Below, one piece after another: positions 46,183-56,304 of a DNA stretch of 64,000 nucleotides. The notes below the pieces were generated by a model. It worked only from the letters and a program-made list of their open reading frames with translations. It was not told where the DNA came from and ran no database searches. The translations under genes and the position numbers were made by a program. Origin of the DNA: CAVPNY01 sp963706905 (GTDB taxonomy: Bacteria > Chloroflexota > Anaerolineae > Anaerolineales > UBA4823); assembly GCA_963706905.1 (NCBI GenBank), contig CAVPNY010000015.1, positions 186,001-250,000 of the forward strand, given 5' to 3'. Numbering within the stretch: position 1 is the stretch's first letter; each line of letters begins with the position of its first letter.

Positions 46183-47259
46183 TCACGGGGAAACTGGTGT
46201 TTGGTTAATCCCCGTATCGATGACACCGCTGGCAATGCTTTCAACCATCTCCTCAACCAGACGTTGACGACCAGAGCTGAACAATTCTGGATTGATGTCT
46301 CCTATCGTGAGGGAAGCCGGCCGGCTGAGCCCACCGTTTCCAGCCAGCAGTTCAGGCCATATGGCTTTTAATGGGGAGATAACGTCCGGAGTGATCGAGG
46401 CAATCCATTGTTCCTGGGCATCCGGTGGGGGCGATGAAGTCCCGATTAATTGGACACCTGCCCCGGCCAGATAGGCTAAGAGCGCTTCATCTCCGGCGCC
46501 CGGAGCAATAAAAGCAGTGCGAACGGCTTTATCTATCAACACATCTGCGGCTGCTTGCCATTCTGTGGGACTGGCCGCAGCCGGTAGCTCAACATACATT
46601 GGATAAGTATAGAACGGTGTGTAGGTCTGCTGGCATAGCCCACAGAAGAACTCCACACCATTCAAGAAACCCTGGCGGGTTTGGATACCTGGCTCCGTAT
46701 CGCTGACGCCAACCATGCCCACCCGCCATTCTGAGGTGACGACCGCAGCCAGGTAACCAGCCAGGAAACCCATCTGGTCGGCAGGGAAGCCGCCGGGGGA
46801 GATCAGGCTAAGGTTGGCGCCCGGCGTCAGTCCTGGGACACCGATCGCCAGAAATTGTGTATCGGGTGCGTCTTCAGTCAGCCCTGCCAAGCCCGGATCA
46901 GGTGGCAATACCACGACCAATTTCAAACCCGGTGTCAGGTTAGCCGGGGTCAAAACGGGACTGACCTCAAAACCCAGGCCGGCTGTAGCAGCCAGCTCCT
47001 TCAGGGTTGCCTCCAATTCGGTGCGTTGGGGGAGGCTGGCTTCATCCGGAGCTACCAGGAGCATGTGAGGTGGCTCAAATGTCTCGGTAGGGGTGATCGT
47101 CGCCGTGACAGTAGGGGGGAGCGTCTGTGTTGCTCCCAGGTCGGAGGTGATAGCGAATTCGGTGGGGGTTGAACCGACCTGATTTGAACTACAAGCTGCC
47201 AGGAACAGGCAGGCGGTAAAGAGGATGATCGCTCCTCGGCGGTTTAATGGGGTCAACAT
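46183..47259 (-). CDS. BMP-like lipoprotein, second copy
   Basis: A 358-residue lipoprotein (lipobox LAAC, residues around 19-22) with a Thr-rich linker and a BMP-type ligand domain (DQMGFLAGYLAAVVTSEWRVGMVG, then AGDEALLAYLAGAGVQLIGT). The ATG at 47257-47259 gives a proper signal; a longer form is not needed. It lies upstream of, and on the same strand as, the main BMP transporter operon, with a 247-base gap. It may bind a second ligand or act as a sensor. No lipoprotein partner gene is seen. Confidence 0.75.
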   Translation of the reverse strand: MLTPLNRRGAIILFTACLFLAACSSNQVGSTPTEFAITSDLGATQTLPPTVTATITPTETFEPPHMLLVAPDEASLPQRTELEATLKELAATAGLGFEVSPVLTPANLTPGLKLVVVLPPDPGLAGLTEDAPDTQFLAIGVPGLTPGANLSLISPGGFPADQMGFLAGYLAAVVTSEWRVGMVGVSDTEPGIQTRQGFLNGVEFFCGLCQQTYTPFYTYPMYVELPAAASPTEWQAAADVLIDKAVRTAFIAPGAGDEALLAYLAGAGVQLIGTSSPPPDAQEQWIASITPDVISPLKAIWPELLAGNGGLSRPASLTIGDINPELFSSGRQRLVEEMVESIASGVIDTGINQTPVSP

Positions 47260-47442
47260 TGGCGGCAATTGTACTATAACTCCACTCAAAGCCGCGCCTT
47301 TCTGCATTCTTATGCCGGTAATTTCCTGTATAATATTCGCATGAATTCGGGATATGGATATTTGTTGTTGATATAGGCTGTGAAACTGCCCGAATCAACA
47401 TGATCACTTTCTCCCATATTGCGAATTGAGGTTATTACTTGC

Positions 47443-47913
47443 ATGATCGAACTCAGGATCCCCGGACGTGGGCTTGTTGAATTGGAGAACCTGGTGTGTG
47501 ATGTCAATGGCACATTGGCCGTCGACGGCCAGCTTTTTGATGGCCTGGTACGCCCGTTGACAAATCTGCGCGATCGCCTGGAGCTCCATTTGCTCACTGC
47601 TGACACTCATGGCCGGCAATCGCTCATCGACCATCAGCTCAGCTTGCAAGCAGTAAGATTGCAGCCGGGCAACGAGGTTCTCCAAAAAGCAGAGTACGTG
47701 CATCGATTAGGTGCGCACAGTGTGGTCGCCATTGGACAGGGTGCGAATGATGCCGGCATGCTAAAAGAAGCGGCGCTTGGTATCTGCGTTTTCTCAGAGG
47801 AGGGTGTCGCTGTGGAGACACTCCTGGCCGCAGACCTGGTGGTATCCGACATTTTTGCTGCGCTGAATTTGTTAGAAAAACCGCTCCGCATTGTGGCTAC
47901 TTTGCGCAAATAA
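47443..47913 (+). CDS. HAD-like soluble P-type ATPase-related phosphatase
   Basis: A 156-residue HAD-fold protein: the catalytic motif is present as DVNGTLA, with LLTADTHG as motif II and a GQGANDAGMLKEAALGI block like the GDGxND loop of P-type ATPases. Small stand-alone proteins of this type are called soluble P-type ATPase-like; their role is unclear. The ATG at 47443 follows GAGG at a spacing of about 11; an upstream in-frame ATG adds eight residues. Confidence 0.7.
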   Translation: MIELRIPGRGLVELENLVCDVNGTLAVDGQLFDGLVRPLTNLRDRLELHLLTADTHGRQSLIDHQLSLQAVRLQPGNEVLQKAEYVHRLGAHSVVAIGQGANDAGMLKEAALGICVFSEEGVAVETLLAADLVVSDIFAALNLLEKPLRIVATLRK

Positions 47914-47982
47914 CCTCCCGCGGCTTATCAAGAGATCTCTGCTCTTGAGGTAGATCACCTGCGAGAGGCTGATAATAAGAAT

Positions 47983-49167
47983 ATGGACCAATACAACGCT
48001 GAACTCACTCCTGACGATCCGGACCGGTTGCCGCCTGCCAGGCGTCGCCGGGCCCGCCGCCTGCTGGCTCCCGTAGATCCAAATGAGCGCGCCGCGTTCA
48101 TTGACCGGGTTGCACATCGCGCCTCGCCTTCTTTCGATTTCTTCCTGTTCTCTCTGTTGGCTGGTGGAGTAATCGCCGCTGGATTCCTGCTTAACTCTTC
48201 CGCGCTGTTACTCTTGGGCGCGTTGGCTGCGCCTTTAATGGCGCCGGCAGTAGGTCTCTCCCTGGGTACGGTGACTGGCTCTGGTCAATTCTTTTTCCGC
48301 AGCCTGATAGGTATTCTCATTGGAGGTCTGCTGGTTTTTCTGGTGGGGTGGCTGGCTGGGTATGTTGTTCCGCCCTGGCTGCCATCGGATCTGATCCAGG
48401 CGCATATTCAAACCCAGCTATCCTGGATCAACTTCTTTGTTCTGGCGTTTGGGGCAGCCTTGACCGCGGTTTCGATGGTACGCTCTTCGCAAAGTGCGGC
48501 TTTACCCAGCGTCGCCCTTGCATATGCACTCTATCTGCCACTCTCGGCTGCCGGGATCGGCTTAGGGAGCGGGGAGCCATTCCTGTTCCCAGATGGCCTG
48601 GTGGTATTTGCCTTATACCTAGCTTGGGCGGCTTTGTTCGGTGCGCTTGCTCTGGCAGTTGTTGGTTTTAGACCTCTAACAATTTTTGGCTACACTCTGG
48701 GCGGCGTGGTCACCTTGATCGGTGTGCTTTTGCTGATTGTCCTCAGCGGGACCGGGGTGGCTGTGGTTGGGCATTATGCCTTGCCAACGCCGATCCCTAC
48801 CGCTACAGCAACGGTAACGCCAACCCTTACGCCAACCCTGACGCCTGTACCGCCAACTGCCACGCCAACCTTGACGATCACACCTACCATAACATCCACG
48901 CCAACTTTGACTCCAACCCTAACCCCAACTCCGGTTTTGGTTCTGGTCGTGGCGGGTGATTCAGGAGGTGCTTACCTGCGCTCGGGGCCGGGATTCGATT
49001 CTCCCAGCCTGGTGCTCCTGGCCAACGGCACTGTTCTCCAGGTAGTTCCAGATGAGGTTATTGGGGAAGGCAGCAACGCCTGGGTGCATGTCCGGACATT
49101 AGACGGTCAAGAGGGTTGGATTTTGCAGGTCTTGCTGGCGACTGCGACTCCATCGCCAAACTGGTAA
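47983..49167 (+). CDS. DUF389 membrane protein with Thr/Pro linker and SH3-like domain
   Basis: A 394-residue protein. Residues 1-45 are Arg/Asp-rich and cytoplasmic; six or seven hydrophobic helices follow (about 50-265, including LLLLGALAAPLMAPAVGLSLG), typical of DUF389. Then comes a low-complexity Thr/Pro linker (about 268-318) and a C-terminal bacterial SH3-like domain (GGAYLRSGPGFDSPSLVLLANG onward), which in other proteins binds cell-wall peptides. The fusion suggests a membrane protein tethered to the wall. Function unknown. Confidence 0.75.
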   Translation: MDQYNAELTPDDPDRLPPARRRRARRLLAPVDPNERAAFIDRVAHRASPSFDFFLFSLLAGGVIAAGFLLNSSALLLLGALAAPLMAPAVGLSLGTVTGSGQFFFRSLIGILIGGLLVFLVGWLAGYVVPPWLPSDLIQAHIQTQLSWINFFVLAFGAALTAVSMVRSSQSAALPSVALAYALYLPLSAAGIGLGSGEPFLFPDGLVVFALYLAWAALFGALALAVVGFRPLTIFGYTLGGVVTLIGVLLLIVLSGTGVAVVGHYALPTPIPTATATVTPTLTPTLTPVPPTATPTLTITPTITSTPTLTPTLTPTPVLVLVVAGDSGGAYLRSGPGFDSPSLVLLANGTVLQVVPDEVIGEGSNAWVHVRTLDGQEGWILQVLLATATPSPNW

Positions 49168-49244
49168 AGTATCGAGCTTATTCTCGATGAATTGCGGGTA
49201 TCACCAACAACCCATCGATTATAGAATTCACAATCTAATAGGGA

Positions 49245-49649
49245 CTAATCTGAAAGGTGTTCTGGTAGGAAGGCGCCCGGGAGCAGATCGCTAATTGGAA
49301 CTTCCTGAACAACCTTACCGACCCCATCCGTGATGATCACCAATGTATCCAGGCCAAACTCCGCGATCACCTGGCGGCAGCCTCCACAAGGTGCTCCGCC
49401 GTTCTTAGTTGCAACGGCAATGGCGACAAACTGGCGTTCCCCCTCAGAGACCGCCTTAAATATAGCCACCCGTTCAGCGCACATACTGGTGGGATAGGCT
49501 GCACTTTCTACATTAACACCGTCATAGATTCTTCCTGATGCAGTTAACACCGCTGCCCCAACCTTGTAATTTGAGTAGGGCGCGTATGCCCATTGGCGGG
49601 CTATCAGGGCGGTTTCAATCAGTTTCTGGCGTAATTCATCCGTCAACAT
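49245..49649 (-). CDS. cdd: Cytidine deaminase
   Basis: A 134-residue zinc enzyme that deaminates cytidine and deoxycytidine. The catalytic CAERVA and PCGGCRQ motifs hold the zinc cysteines and the proton-shuttling Glu. Length matches the homotetrameric family if started at the ATG 49647-49649; a start three codons earlier is also possible. It overlaps the end of the upstream CNNM/CorC gene by 14 bases. Confidence 0.92.
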   Translation of the reverse strand: MLTDELRQKLIETALIARQWAYAPYSNYKVGAAVLTASGRIYDGVNVESAAYPTSMCAERVAIFKAVSEGERQFVAIAVATKNGGAPCGGCRQVIAEFGLDTLVIITDGVGKVVQEVPISDLLPGAFLPEHLSD

Positions 49650-50922
49650 GGGGATCATTGACTCCATTCTTGGTCGAGGGGGTGATCTGCTGGGCGCGTA
49701 CCTTGCGAATACGCTGCCCGCTGATCTGTTCAATGGTCAGTTCGATCTGGTCAATCCGAACTTTATCTCCGGCTGCTGGAACATGCCCAATGTGGTTGAA
49801 GATAAACCCTCCCAGGGTATCTGCTTCGCTCCTGGGTAATTCTGTACCCATCAGATCGTTGAAATCATCTAGATCAATGCGACCATGGAAAACGTATTCA
49901 TCCGCGTTGATCGCTTGAACTAAAAGTTCTTCACTTTGATCATATTCGTCTCGGATTTCCCCAACGATCTCCTCGACGATATCTTCCAGTGTGACCAGCC
50001 CAGATACACCACCGTATTCATCGACAACGATGGCAATGTGAATGCGCCGGGATTGCAATTCTTCTAGTAATTCGTCCACCTTTTTGGCTTCTGGGACGAA
50101 ATAAGCTTCTCGCAGCAGGTCGCGCAAGGACTTGATTTGGTTTCCTTCCCGCCAGATCCGCAGCAAATCTTTTGCATACAACAATCCCAGCACCGTATCG
50201 ACTGTATCCTGATAAACGGGGACGCGCGAATGACCGGATTCAATCAATGCATCCGCGGCCTGCTGGATGGGAGTATTTACATCCAGGGCAAGGATATCGA
50301 TGCGGGGTACCATGATCTCACGCACCAGCGTGTCGCCCAGGCGCATGATCGAGACGATCATTTTATGCTCGTCCTGCTCCAGAACGCCATCCTGCTGGCC
50401 AGCTTCTACCATATGGATCAGTTCAGTCTCGGTGACTGCGGAGTCCTGCTCGGGTCGAGCCTCGCCAGCCAGCCGCATGAGTACGGAGACCAGAGGATAG
50501 GCCAATCCGACCAGGATCCGGCCAAAGCCGCTCAGCCGGATGGCCCAGGTTTCTGCATCCCGGCTGATCCTCCATTCCACAAACCACTCTAGCAAAAATA
50601 GCAGCAGGGTTGCGATAATAAGAACGACCAGAACGGCGGCAGCAGGATTGGAGCGATTTTCCCACGGGGCGATCAATGCTAGTAGCATCCCAGCGATCAA
50701 AAAACGCCAGATCAAGAGAGTTAGTTTGAAGCTGGCATGCAGGCGCACTGGCTTTGCCAGTAGCGCTGCGGCGCGATGAATCTGTGGGAGAGATGAATCA
50801 CTCTGCCCGAGTAAGCGGGCCAGGGAAGCATTTTCCATGGCTGCTTGCGTCGCCTTGGTGATCAGATCGATGCCGAGTAAAGTCACCAGGCAGATAGTGT
50901 ATAGGATTTGCGTTTCAGTCAC
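49636..50922 (-). CDS. CNNM/CorC-family protein with CBS pair (second copy)
   Basis: A 428-residue relative of the protein encoded at 31768-33081: N-terminal hydrophobic segment and membrane region (about 5-150), a CBS pair (about 200-320, SRVPVYQDTVDTVLGLLYAKD, IVVDEYGGVSGLVTLEDIVEEIVGE) and a CorC-type C-terminal domain. The membrane domain is shorter than in the first copy. Overlaps cdd downstream and glmU upstream by a few bases, so the three form one transcript. Confidence 0.85.
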   Translation of the reverse strand: MTETQILYTICLVTLLGIDLITKATQAAMENASLARLLGQSDSSLPQIHRAAALLAKPVRLHASFKLTLLIWRFLIAGMLLALIAPWENRSNPAAAVLVVLIIATLLLFLLEWFVEWRISRDAETWAIRLSGFGRILVGLAYPLVSVLMRLAGEARPEQDSAVTETELIHMVEAGQQDGVLEQDEHKMIVSIMRLGDTLVREIMVPRIDILALDVNTPIQQAADALIESGHSRVPVYQDTVDTVLGLLYAKDLLRIWREGNQIKSLRDLLREAYFVPEAKKVDELLEELQSRRIHIAIVVDEYGGVSGLVTLEDIVEEIVGEIRDEYDQSEELLVQAINADEYVFHGRIDLDDFNDLMGTELPRSEADTLGGFIFNHIGHVPAAGDKVRIDQIELTIEQISGQRIRKVRAQQITPSTKNGVNDPHVDG

Positions 50923-52285
50923 TTTCTTTCAACTTACGAATAGCCCGGGCAGGCACACCGACCGCCACGCTGTGGGGAGGAACATTCTTGGTGACGACCG
51001 CCCCCGCCCCAGTCACCGCTCCTTCGCCAACCGTCACTGGCGCAACCAGCATCGTATCGCTGCCAATGAAGGCACGATCACCGATCTCGGTTTTGTTTTT
51101 TCGTTTGCCATCAAAATTACAGGTGACTGTCCCGGCGCCAATGTTCACTCCGGCGCCAAGGGTGGCGTCGCCAATATAGGAAAAGTGACCCATTTTCGAG
51201 CCTGGCCCCAGGTACGAGTTCTTCACTTCGCCGAAATTGCCCATATGCACGCCGGTAGCCAGATGGGCACCCTTGCGCAGGCGGGCGAAGGGACCGATGT
51301 CTACATCATCCTCCAGGATGGCTTTGTCGGTTACTGAGACGAGCACACGACAGCGATCCCCAATTTGGGTGTCGTGCAAGATGCTGTTCGGGCCAATCGT
51401 GCAATTTGTCCCAATGCGGGTTGAACCGTGTAAATAGGTATTTGGCCAGATCACCGTATCCTGTCCGATCACCACATCCGGCTCAATATAGGTCATATTT
51501 GGATCGATCATGCTCACCCCTGCGTTCATCCAGGCTTGATTGATGCGTCGGCGCAAGATGGCTTCAGCCTCAGCCAGATGCACGCGGGTGTTGATCCCGA
51601 CGGCTTCGCTGGGGTCGAGCACACTGACACCCTGCACGGTATAACCATCAGCGACTGCCAGGCCGACCAGATCCGTCAGGTAATACTCCCCTTTTGGAGA
51701 GAGCGGGATGCGAGGTAGGGCGTTCCACAACCATTCCGCTGTGAAGCAATACACGCTGGTATTCAATTCGGGCAGCGCCAAAACATCTGGTGAGGCCTGA
51801 GCTTCTTCGATCACAGCCTGCACCTCCCCACCCGGACTCCGCACCACGTGGCCAAATCCGCGCCGTTCCTGGCTGATGACCGATAACAGTGTGATTGGGC
51901 AGCTCAGTGGATCAAGCGCATAACGCTCCTGGTGAGCCGTCAGCAGGCGTTGGTAGGTCTCCACGGTAAACAGAGCCATATCCGCTGTCATCGCCAGGAC
52001 AAAATCAGTCTGGCCGCGTAAATAGGCTTCGGCTTGTTGCATGGCATGACCGGTGCCTATCTGGGGTTCCTGTAATACAAAATCCGCAGCTTCGCCAATC
52101 TCCTGCTGGACCGCCTGTGCTCCGTGGCCAATCACCAGCCAAGGTTTTTGACCAGTTGCCTTCTGAGCTGCTTCCAAGGAATACCAGACCATGGGTTTAC
52201 CGAGAAGTGGATGCAGCACTTTGGGGATTGCTGAGCGCATACGCGTGCCTTGCCCGGCTGCCAATATGACCGCAGTGGTTTTCAT
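50915..52285 (-). CDS. glmU: Bifunctional GlmU (acetyltransferase/uridyltransferase)
   Basis: A 456-residue enzyme making UDP-N-acetylglucosamine for peptidoglycan. The N-terminal uridyltransferase has LAAGQGTRMRSAIPKVLHPL and a GTGHAMQQA loop; the C-terminal left-handed beta-helix (from about 250) has hexapeptide repeats and the acetyltransferase end GAGAVVTKNVPPHS. First gene of a run with the CNNM/CorC gene and cdd. Confidence 0.95.
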   Translation of the reverse strand: MKTTAVILAAGQGTRMRSAIPKVLHPLLGKPMVWYSLEAAQKATGQKPWLVIGHGAQAVQQEIGEAADFVLQEPQIGTGHAMQQAEAYLRGQTDFVLAMTADMALFTVETYQRLLTAHQERYALDPLSCPITLLSVISQERRGFGHVVRSPGGEVQAVIEEAQASPDVLALPELNTSVYCFTAEWLWNALPRIPLSPKGEYYLTDLVGLAVADGYTVQGVSVLDPSEAVGINTRVHLAEAEAILRRRINQAWMNAGVSMIDPNMTYIEPDVVIGQDTVIWPNTYLHGSTRIGTNCTIGPNSILHDTQIGDRCRVLVSVTDKAILEDDVDIGPFARLRKGAHLATGVHMGNFGEVKNSYLGPGSKMGHFSYIGDATLGAGVNIGAGTVTCNFDGKRKNKTEIGDRAFIGSDTMLVAPVTVGEGAVTGAGAVVTKNVPPHSVAVGVPARAIRKLKESD

Positions 52286-52398
52286 GCAGATCGTCTCCGC
52301 TAAAATCCCGGGATTAGCCGGGGAGTGTCAGGTATCAAACTGGCGAGCACCGCACCACAAGACACAGTGCTGGGCTCGCCAGGATGGATTTTAGAAAG

Positions 52399-52469
52399 CT
52401 GGGGCGCCCGGATTCGAACCAGGATATACGGATTTAAAGTCCGCTGTGCTACCGTTGCACCACGCCCCA
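52399..52469 (-). tRNA. tRNA with tRNA-Gln features and anticodon UUA (possible ochre suppressor)
   Basis: A 71-base class I tRNA. Acceptor TGGGGCG (52463-52469) pairs fully with CGCCCCA; discriminator G. The U1-A72 pair and G73 are glutamine identity elements. D stem GTGC/GCAC, anticodon stem GCGGA/TCCGT, T loop TTCGAAT. The seven-base loop is CTTTAAA, giving anticodon 5'-UUA-3', which pairs with the stop codon UAA. Normal tRNA-Gln has UUG or CUG. CCA is not encoded. A single-base sequence error (A for G at position 36) would restore UUG. Confidence 0.8.
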
Positions 52470-52585
52470 TAGAAAAAGCGTTCACTTTTTATGTAGATTG
52501 CGAGCTACGCCCCAATATAAATACGGCAGGCTTGATTCACTGAAACAGGCGGGCTGTATTGTAACATATTCCGGATAGGCTGCAA

Positions 52586-52612
52586 TAAAAAAGCGGGCGA
52601 CTGGCGCCCGCT
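52586..52612 (-). terminator. Intrinsic terminator after oppF
   Basis: An 8-bp stem AGCGGGCG/CGCCCGCT (52592-52599 with 52605-52612) followed by TTTTTTATT on the minus strand, 17 bases past the oppF stop. Ends the oligopeptide transporter operon. Confidence 0.85.
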
Positions 52613-52628
52613 TCGTATTGTTCGAGAT

Positions 52629-53627
52629 CTACTCAACCCGCCAGCAGGAGACCCAGTGATCGGGGCTGACCTCCTTGAAGATGGGTTCTTCGCGGGAGCA
52701 GTGCTCCATGGCCACCGGGCAGCGCGGGTGGAAGCGACAACCGCTGGGCGGGTTTACTGGGCTGGGCACATCGCCCGGTAAGAGAATTCGCTCGCGTTTC
52801 AGGGTGGGATCCGGTACCGGGATGGCGGACATCAAAGCCTGGGTGTAGGGGTGCAGCGGGTTGCGGAAAAGCTCCTCCCGTGTAGCCATCTCTACCATCT
52901 TGCCCAGGTACATCACCGCCACACGATGCGAAATGTGCTCAACGACGGAAAGGTTGTGAGCGATAAATAAATAAGTCAGGCCGAACTCTTTTTGCAGATC
53001 GTTGAGGATGTTGAGCACTTGAGACTGGATGGATACGTCCAGGGCTGAAACTGGTTCGTCGCAAATGATGAACTTGGGTTGCAAGGCCAGGGCGCGGGCG
53101 ATGCCAATACGCTGGCGCTGCCCGCCGGAAAATTCATGCGGGTAGCGGCGGGCATGATAATCCTCCATCCCCACTTTGCGCAATGTCTCAATCACTTTAT
53201 CAAAGCGTTCCTTAGGCGTGCCGATATTATGTATCTTCAACCCTTCAGCGATCGATTCACCGATCGGCATGCGTGGATCCAGGGAGGCGTAGGGATCCTG
53301 GAAAATGATCTGCATGTTCCGCCGCATTCTCTTAAGCTCAATGCCCTTTAAGCTGAAAAGGTTAGTTCCATCAAAAAGAACCTGCCCACCGGTCGGTTCG
53401 GTCAGGCGCAGCATGGTGCGTCCCACGGTGGTCTTCCCGCAGCCGGACTCGCCTACCAGACCCAGGGTCTCGCCTTCTCGCACGGTGAAACTGATGTCAT
53501 CGACAGCCTGTACCCAGGCTACGACACGCTGCATCAGGCCGCCGCGCACTGGGAAATACTTAATTAAATTTTTTACCTGGATCAGGTCGTGTTGTCCGTT
53601 TTTGCTAACGATGGGTTGTTCACTCAT
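52629..53627 (-). CDS. oppF: Oligopeptide ABC transporter ATPase OppF
   Basis: A 332-residue ATPase with Walker A GESGCGKTT, signature SGGQRQRIGIARA, Walker B FIICDEP and the C-terminal oligopeptide-specific block GCRFHPRCP. Cytoplasmic; powers the peptide permease with OppD. Last gene of the oppB-oppC-unknown-oppD-oppF run and followed by a terminator. Confidence 0.92.
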   Translation of the reverse strand: MSEQPIVSKNGQHDLIQVKNLIKYFPVRGGLMQRVVAWVQAVDDISFTVREGETLGLVGESGCGKTTVGRTMLRLTEPTGGQVLFDGTNLFSLKGIELKRMRRNMQIIFQDPYASLDPRMPIGESIAEGLKIHNIGTPKERFDKVIETLRKVGMEDYHARRYPHEFSGGQRQRIGIARALALQPKFIICDEPVSALDVSIQSQVLNILNDLQKEFGLTYLFIAHNLSVVEHISHRVAVMYLGKMVEMATREELFRNPLHPYTQALMSAIPVPDPTLKRERILLPGDVPSPVNPPSGCRFHPRCPVAMEHCSREEPIFKEVSPDHWVSCWRVE

Positions 53628-53648
53628 TGGAGGCCTCTTCAGCGGGGT

Positions 53649-54714
<1,066 letters not shown>

Positions 54715-54741
54715 GGGGCTCTCTGAAAGACAATCTGGGTT

Positions 54742-55278
54742 TCAGGGTTGTGGGCACAATCCATTCACCGCAAGGTATTCTACCAGAGGAGCGGTAGTTT
54801 TGACATGAAATGAACCGGCTGCCGGGAGATCTCCCCGCCGGCCAAAGATTGCGTTGGTGATGGCGTGCCTGCCCTCCAACGGGATAATGATCGTGTTAAT
54901 GTGTGAGAAAAATTTATAGGCTGAATGCACCCGAAATGCTTCAGCATAGCCCAGTTCAAGCATCATCCATTGCGGATTACTCTGGTATTCCTGGTAGGTG
55001 GCTTCGGAAAGGCTGAGCGAATCCCAGCGCTTGCTGCCGGACAAAGTCTGGTTGACCAGATCAGTGAACTCGTCGAAGCGTTGTGTCCCTTCGTTCAGAC
55101 CGATATCTTCGCCAAAACAATGCACCACGATCGCCTGTGGCTGGGCGTTAAAAACAGGCGAAATCCAGATCAAATCGCCTGTGTTCAGGGCAATCACAAG
55201 ATATACGATCGGCACTAACACCAGGATCGCCATGCCTGCCATTTTCAATAATGACGGCGAAGCAGGCTCGAAATTCAA
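54742..55278 (-). CDS. Unknown exported or membrane-anchored protein in the opp operon
   Basis: A 178-residue protein with one N-terminal hydrophobic helix (about 12-32) and an outside domain; no lipobox is seen. It lies between oppC and oppD, so it may assist the transporter. No family is recognised. A GEDIGLNEGTQRFDEF stretch and two-cysteine content (FGED... and final CPQP) give no clue to function. Confidence 0.55.
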   Translation of the reverse strand: MNFEPASPSLLKMAGMAILVLVPIVYLVIALNTGDLIWISPVFNAQPQAIVVHCFGEDIGLNEGTQRFDEFTDLVNQTLSGSKRWDSLSLSEATYQEYQSNPQWMMLELGYAEAFRVHSAYKFFSHINTIIIPLEGRHAITNAIFGRRGDLPAAGSFHVKTTAPLVEYLAVNGLCPQP

Positions 55279-55290
55279 TCTGTCCTCTGT

Positions 55291-56229
55291 CTAGTGTTTC
55301 AAGCGCGGATCCATGGCGTCGCGCAGGCCATCGCCAATATAGTTAAACGCCAAAACACAAATGAAAATCATTAATCCCGGGAAGAATACTTTGGCCGGTT
55401 GGGTCCACATTTCACTCTGGTATTCATTGAGCATATTACCCCAGGTGGGCACTGGCGGCTGGATGCCAAACCCCAGGAAGGAGAGCGCTGATTCGTAAAT
55501 GATCACCCCGCCTAGTCCCAGGGTGGCGGTGACGATGATCGGCGCCAGCGAGTTGGGGATCATGTGCTTCATGATGATCCCGCCATTGCTTAAGCCCATC
55601 GCCCGGGCGGCCTCGGTGAAGTCCTGGTTGCGCAGCGAGAGCACCATGCCGCGCACCAGGATGGCGGCGGTCATCCAGCCAAAAATGGTCAGGATGATGG
55701 TGATGATCACCGCACTGGACCACTCGCGTGGCAGCCCAGGGAGAGTCAGGTCGCGCATCAGCGCCGAAAAAGCCAGCAGCAATGGCAGAAGCGGCAATGT
55801 GATCAGGAATTCAACAAAGCGCTGGATAATATCGTCGATCCGACCCCCGTAGTAACCGGAGAAGGCGCCGATAAAGACGCCGATGATGATCTCGAAGAAG
55901 GTCACAATGAACGCCACGCTCAGCGAGATGCGCCCGGCGTACAGCAGGCGGCTGAAGATGTCTCGCCCGATATTATCGGTGCCCATCAAGTGTGAAAGTG
56001 ATGGCGGAGCGTTCTTGAGGATCTGGTTATTGGCATCGCGGGCCATCTGGTTAATCGGATCGTAGGGAGCGATCCAGGGCGCGAATAAGCAGGCCAGGGC
56101 GATCGCGCTGATGGTGATCATTCCCGCCACAGCCAGCCTGTGCTTCTTGAACCGCCGCCAGATAATCCTCCAGGGGGATTCTTCTACTACGGTGGTAAGG
56201 GCTTCGCTTTCAAGATTGATGACGGACAC
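55291..56229 (-). CDS. oppC: Oligopeptide ABC transporter permease OppC
   Basis: A 312-residue membrane permease with an N-terminal OppC_N segment (helix at 30-55) and five further helices. The EAA loop is TEAARAMGLSNGGIIMKHMIPNS, which contacts the ATPases. Preceded 75 bases upstream by oppB. Confidence 0.92.
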   Translation of the reverse strand: MSVINLESEALTTVVEESPWRIIWRRFKKHRLAVAGMITISAIALACLFAPWIAPYDPINQMARDANNQILKNAPPSLSHLMGTDNIGRDIFSRLLYAGRISLSVAFIVTFFEIIIGVFIGAFSGYYGGRIDDIIQRFVEFLITLPLLPLLLAFSALMRDLTLPGLPREWSSAVIITIILTIFGWMTAAILVRGMVLSLRNQDFTEAARAMGLSNGGIIMKHMIPNSLAPIIVTATLGLGGVIIYESALSFLGFGIQPPVPTWGNMLNEYQSEMWTQPAKVFFPGLMIFICVLAFNYIGDGLRDAMDPRLKH

Positions 56230-56304
56230 TGTGCTAACTCCTTATTATTTCTTCATGCTCTCGCCGCCGTCCCCGGCGGCGAGGACGCCGCCATGAGCGC
56301 TAAA

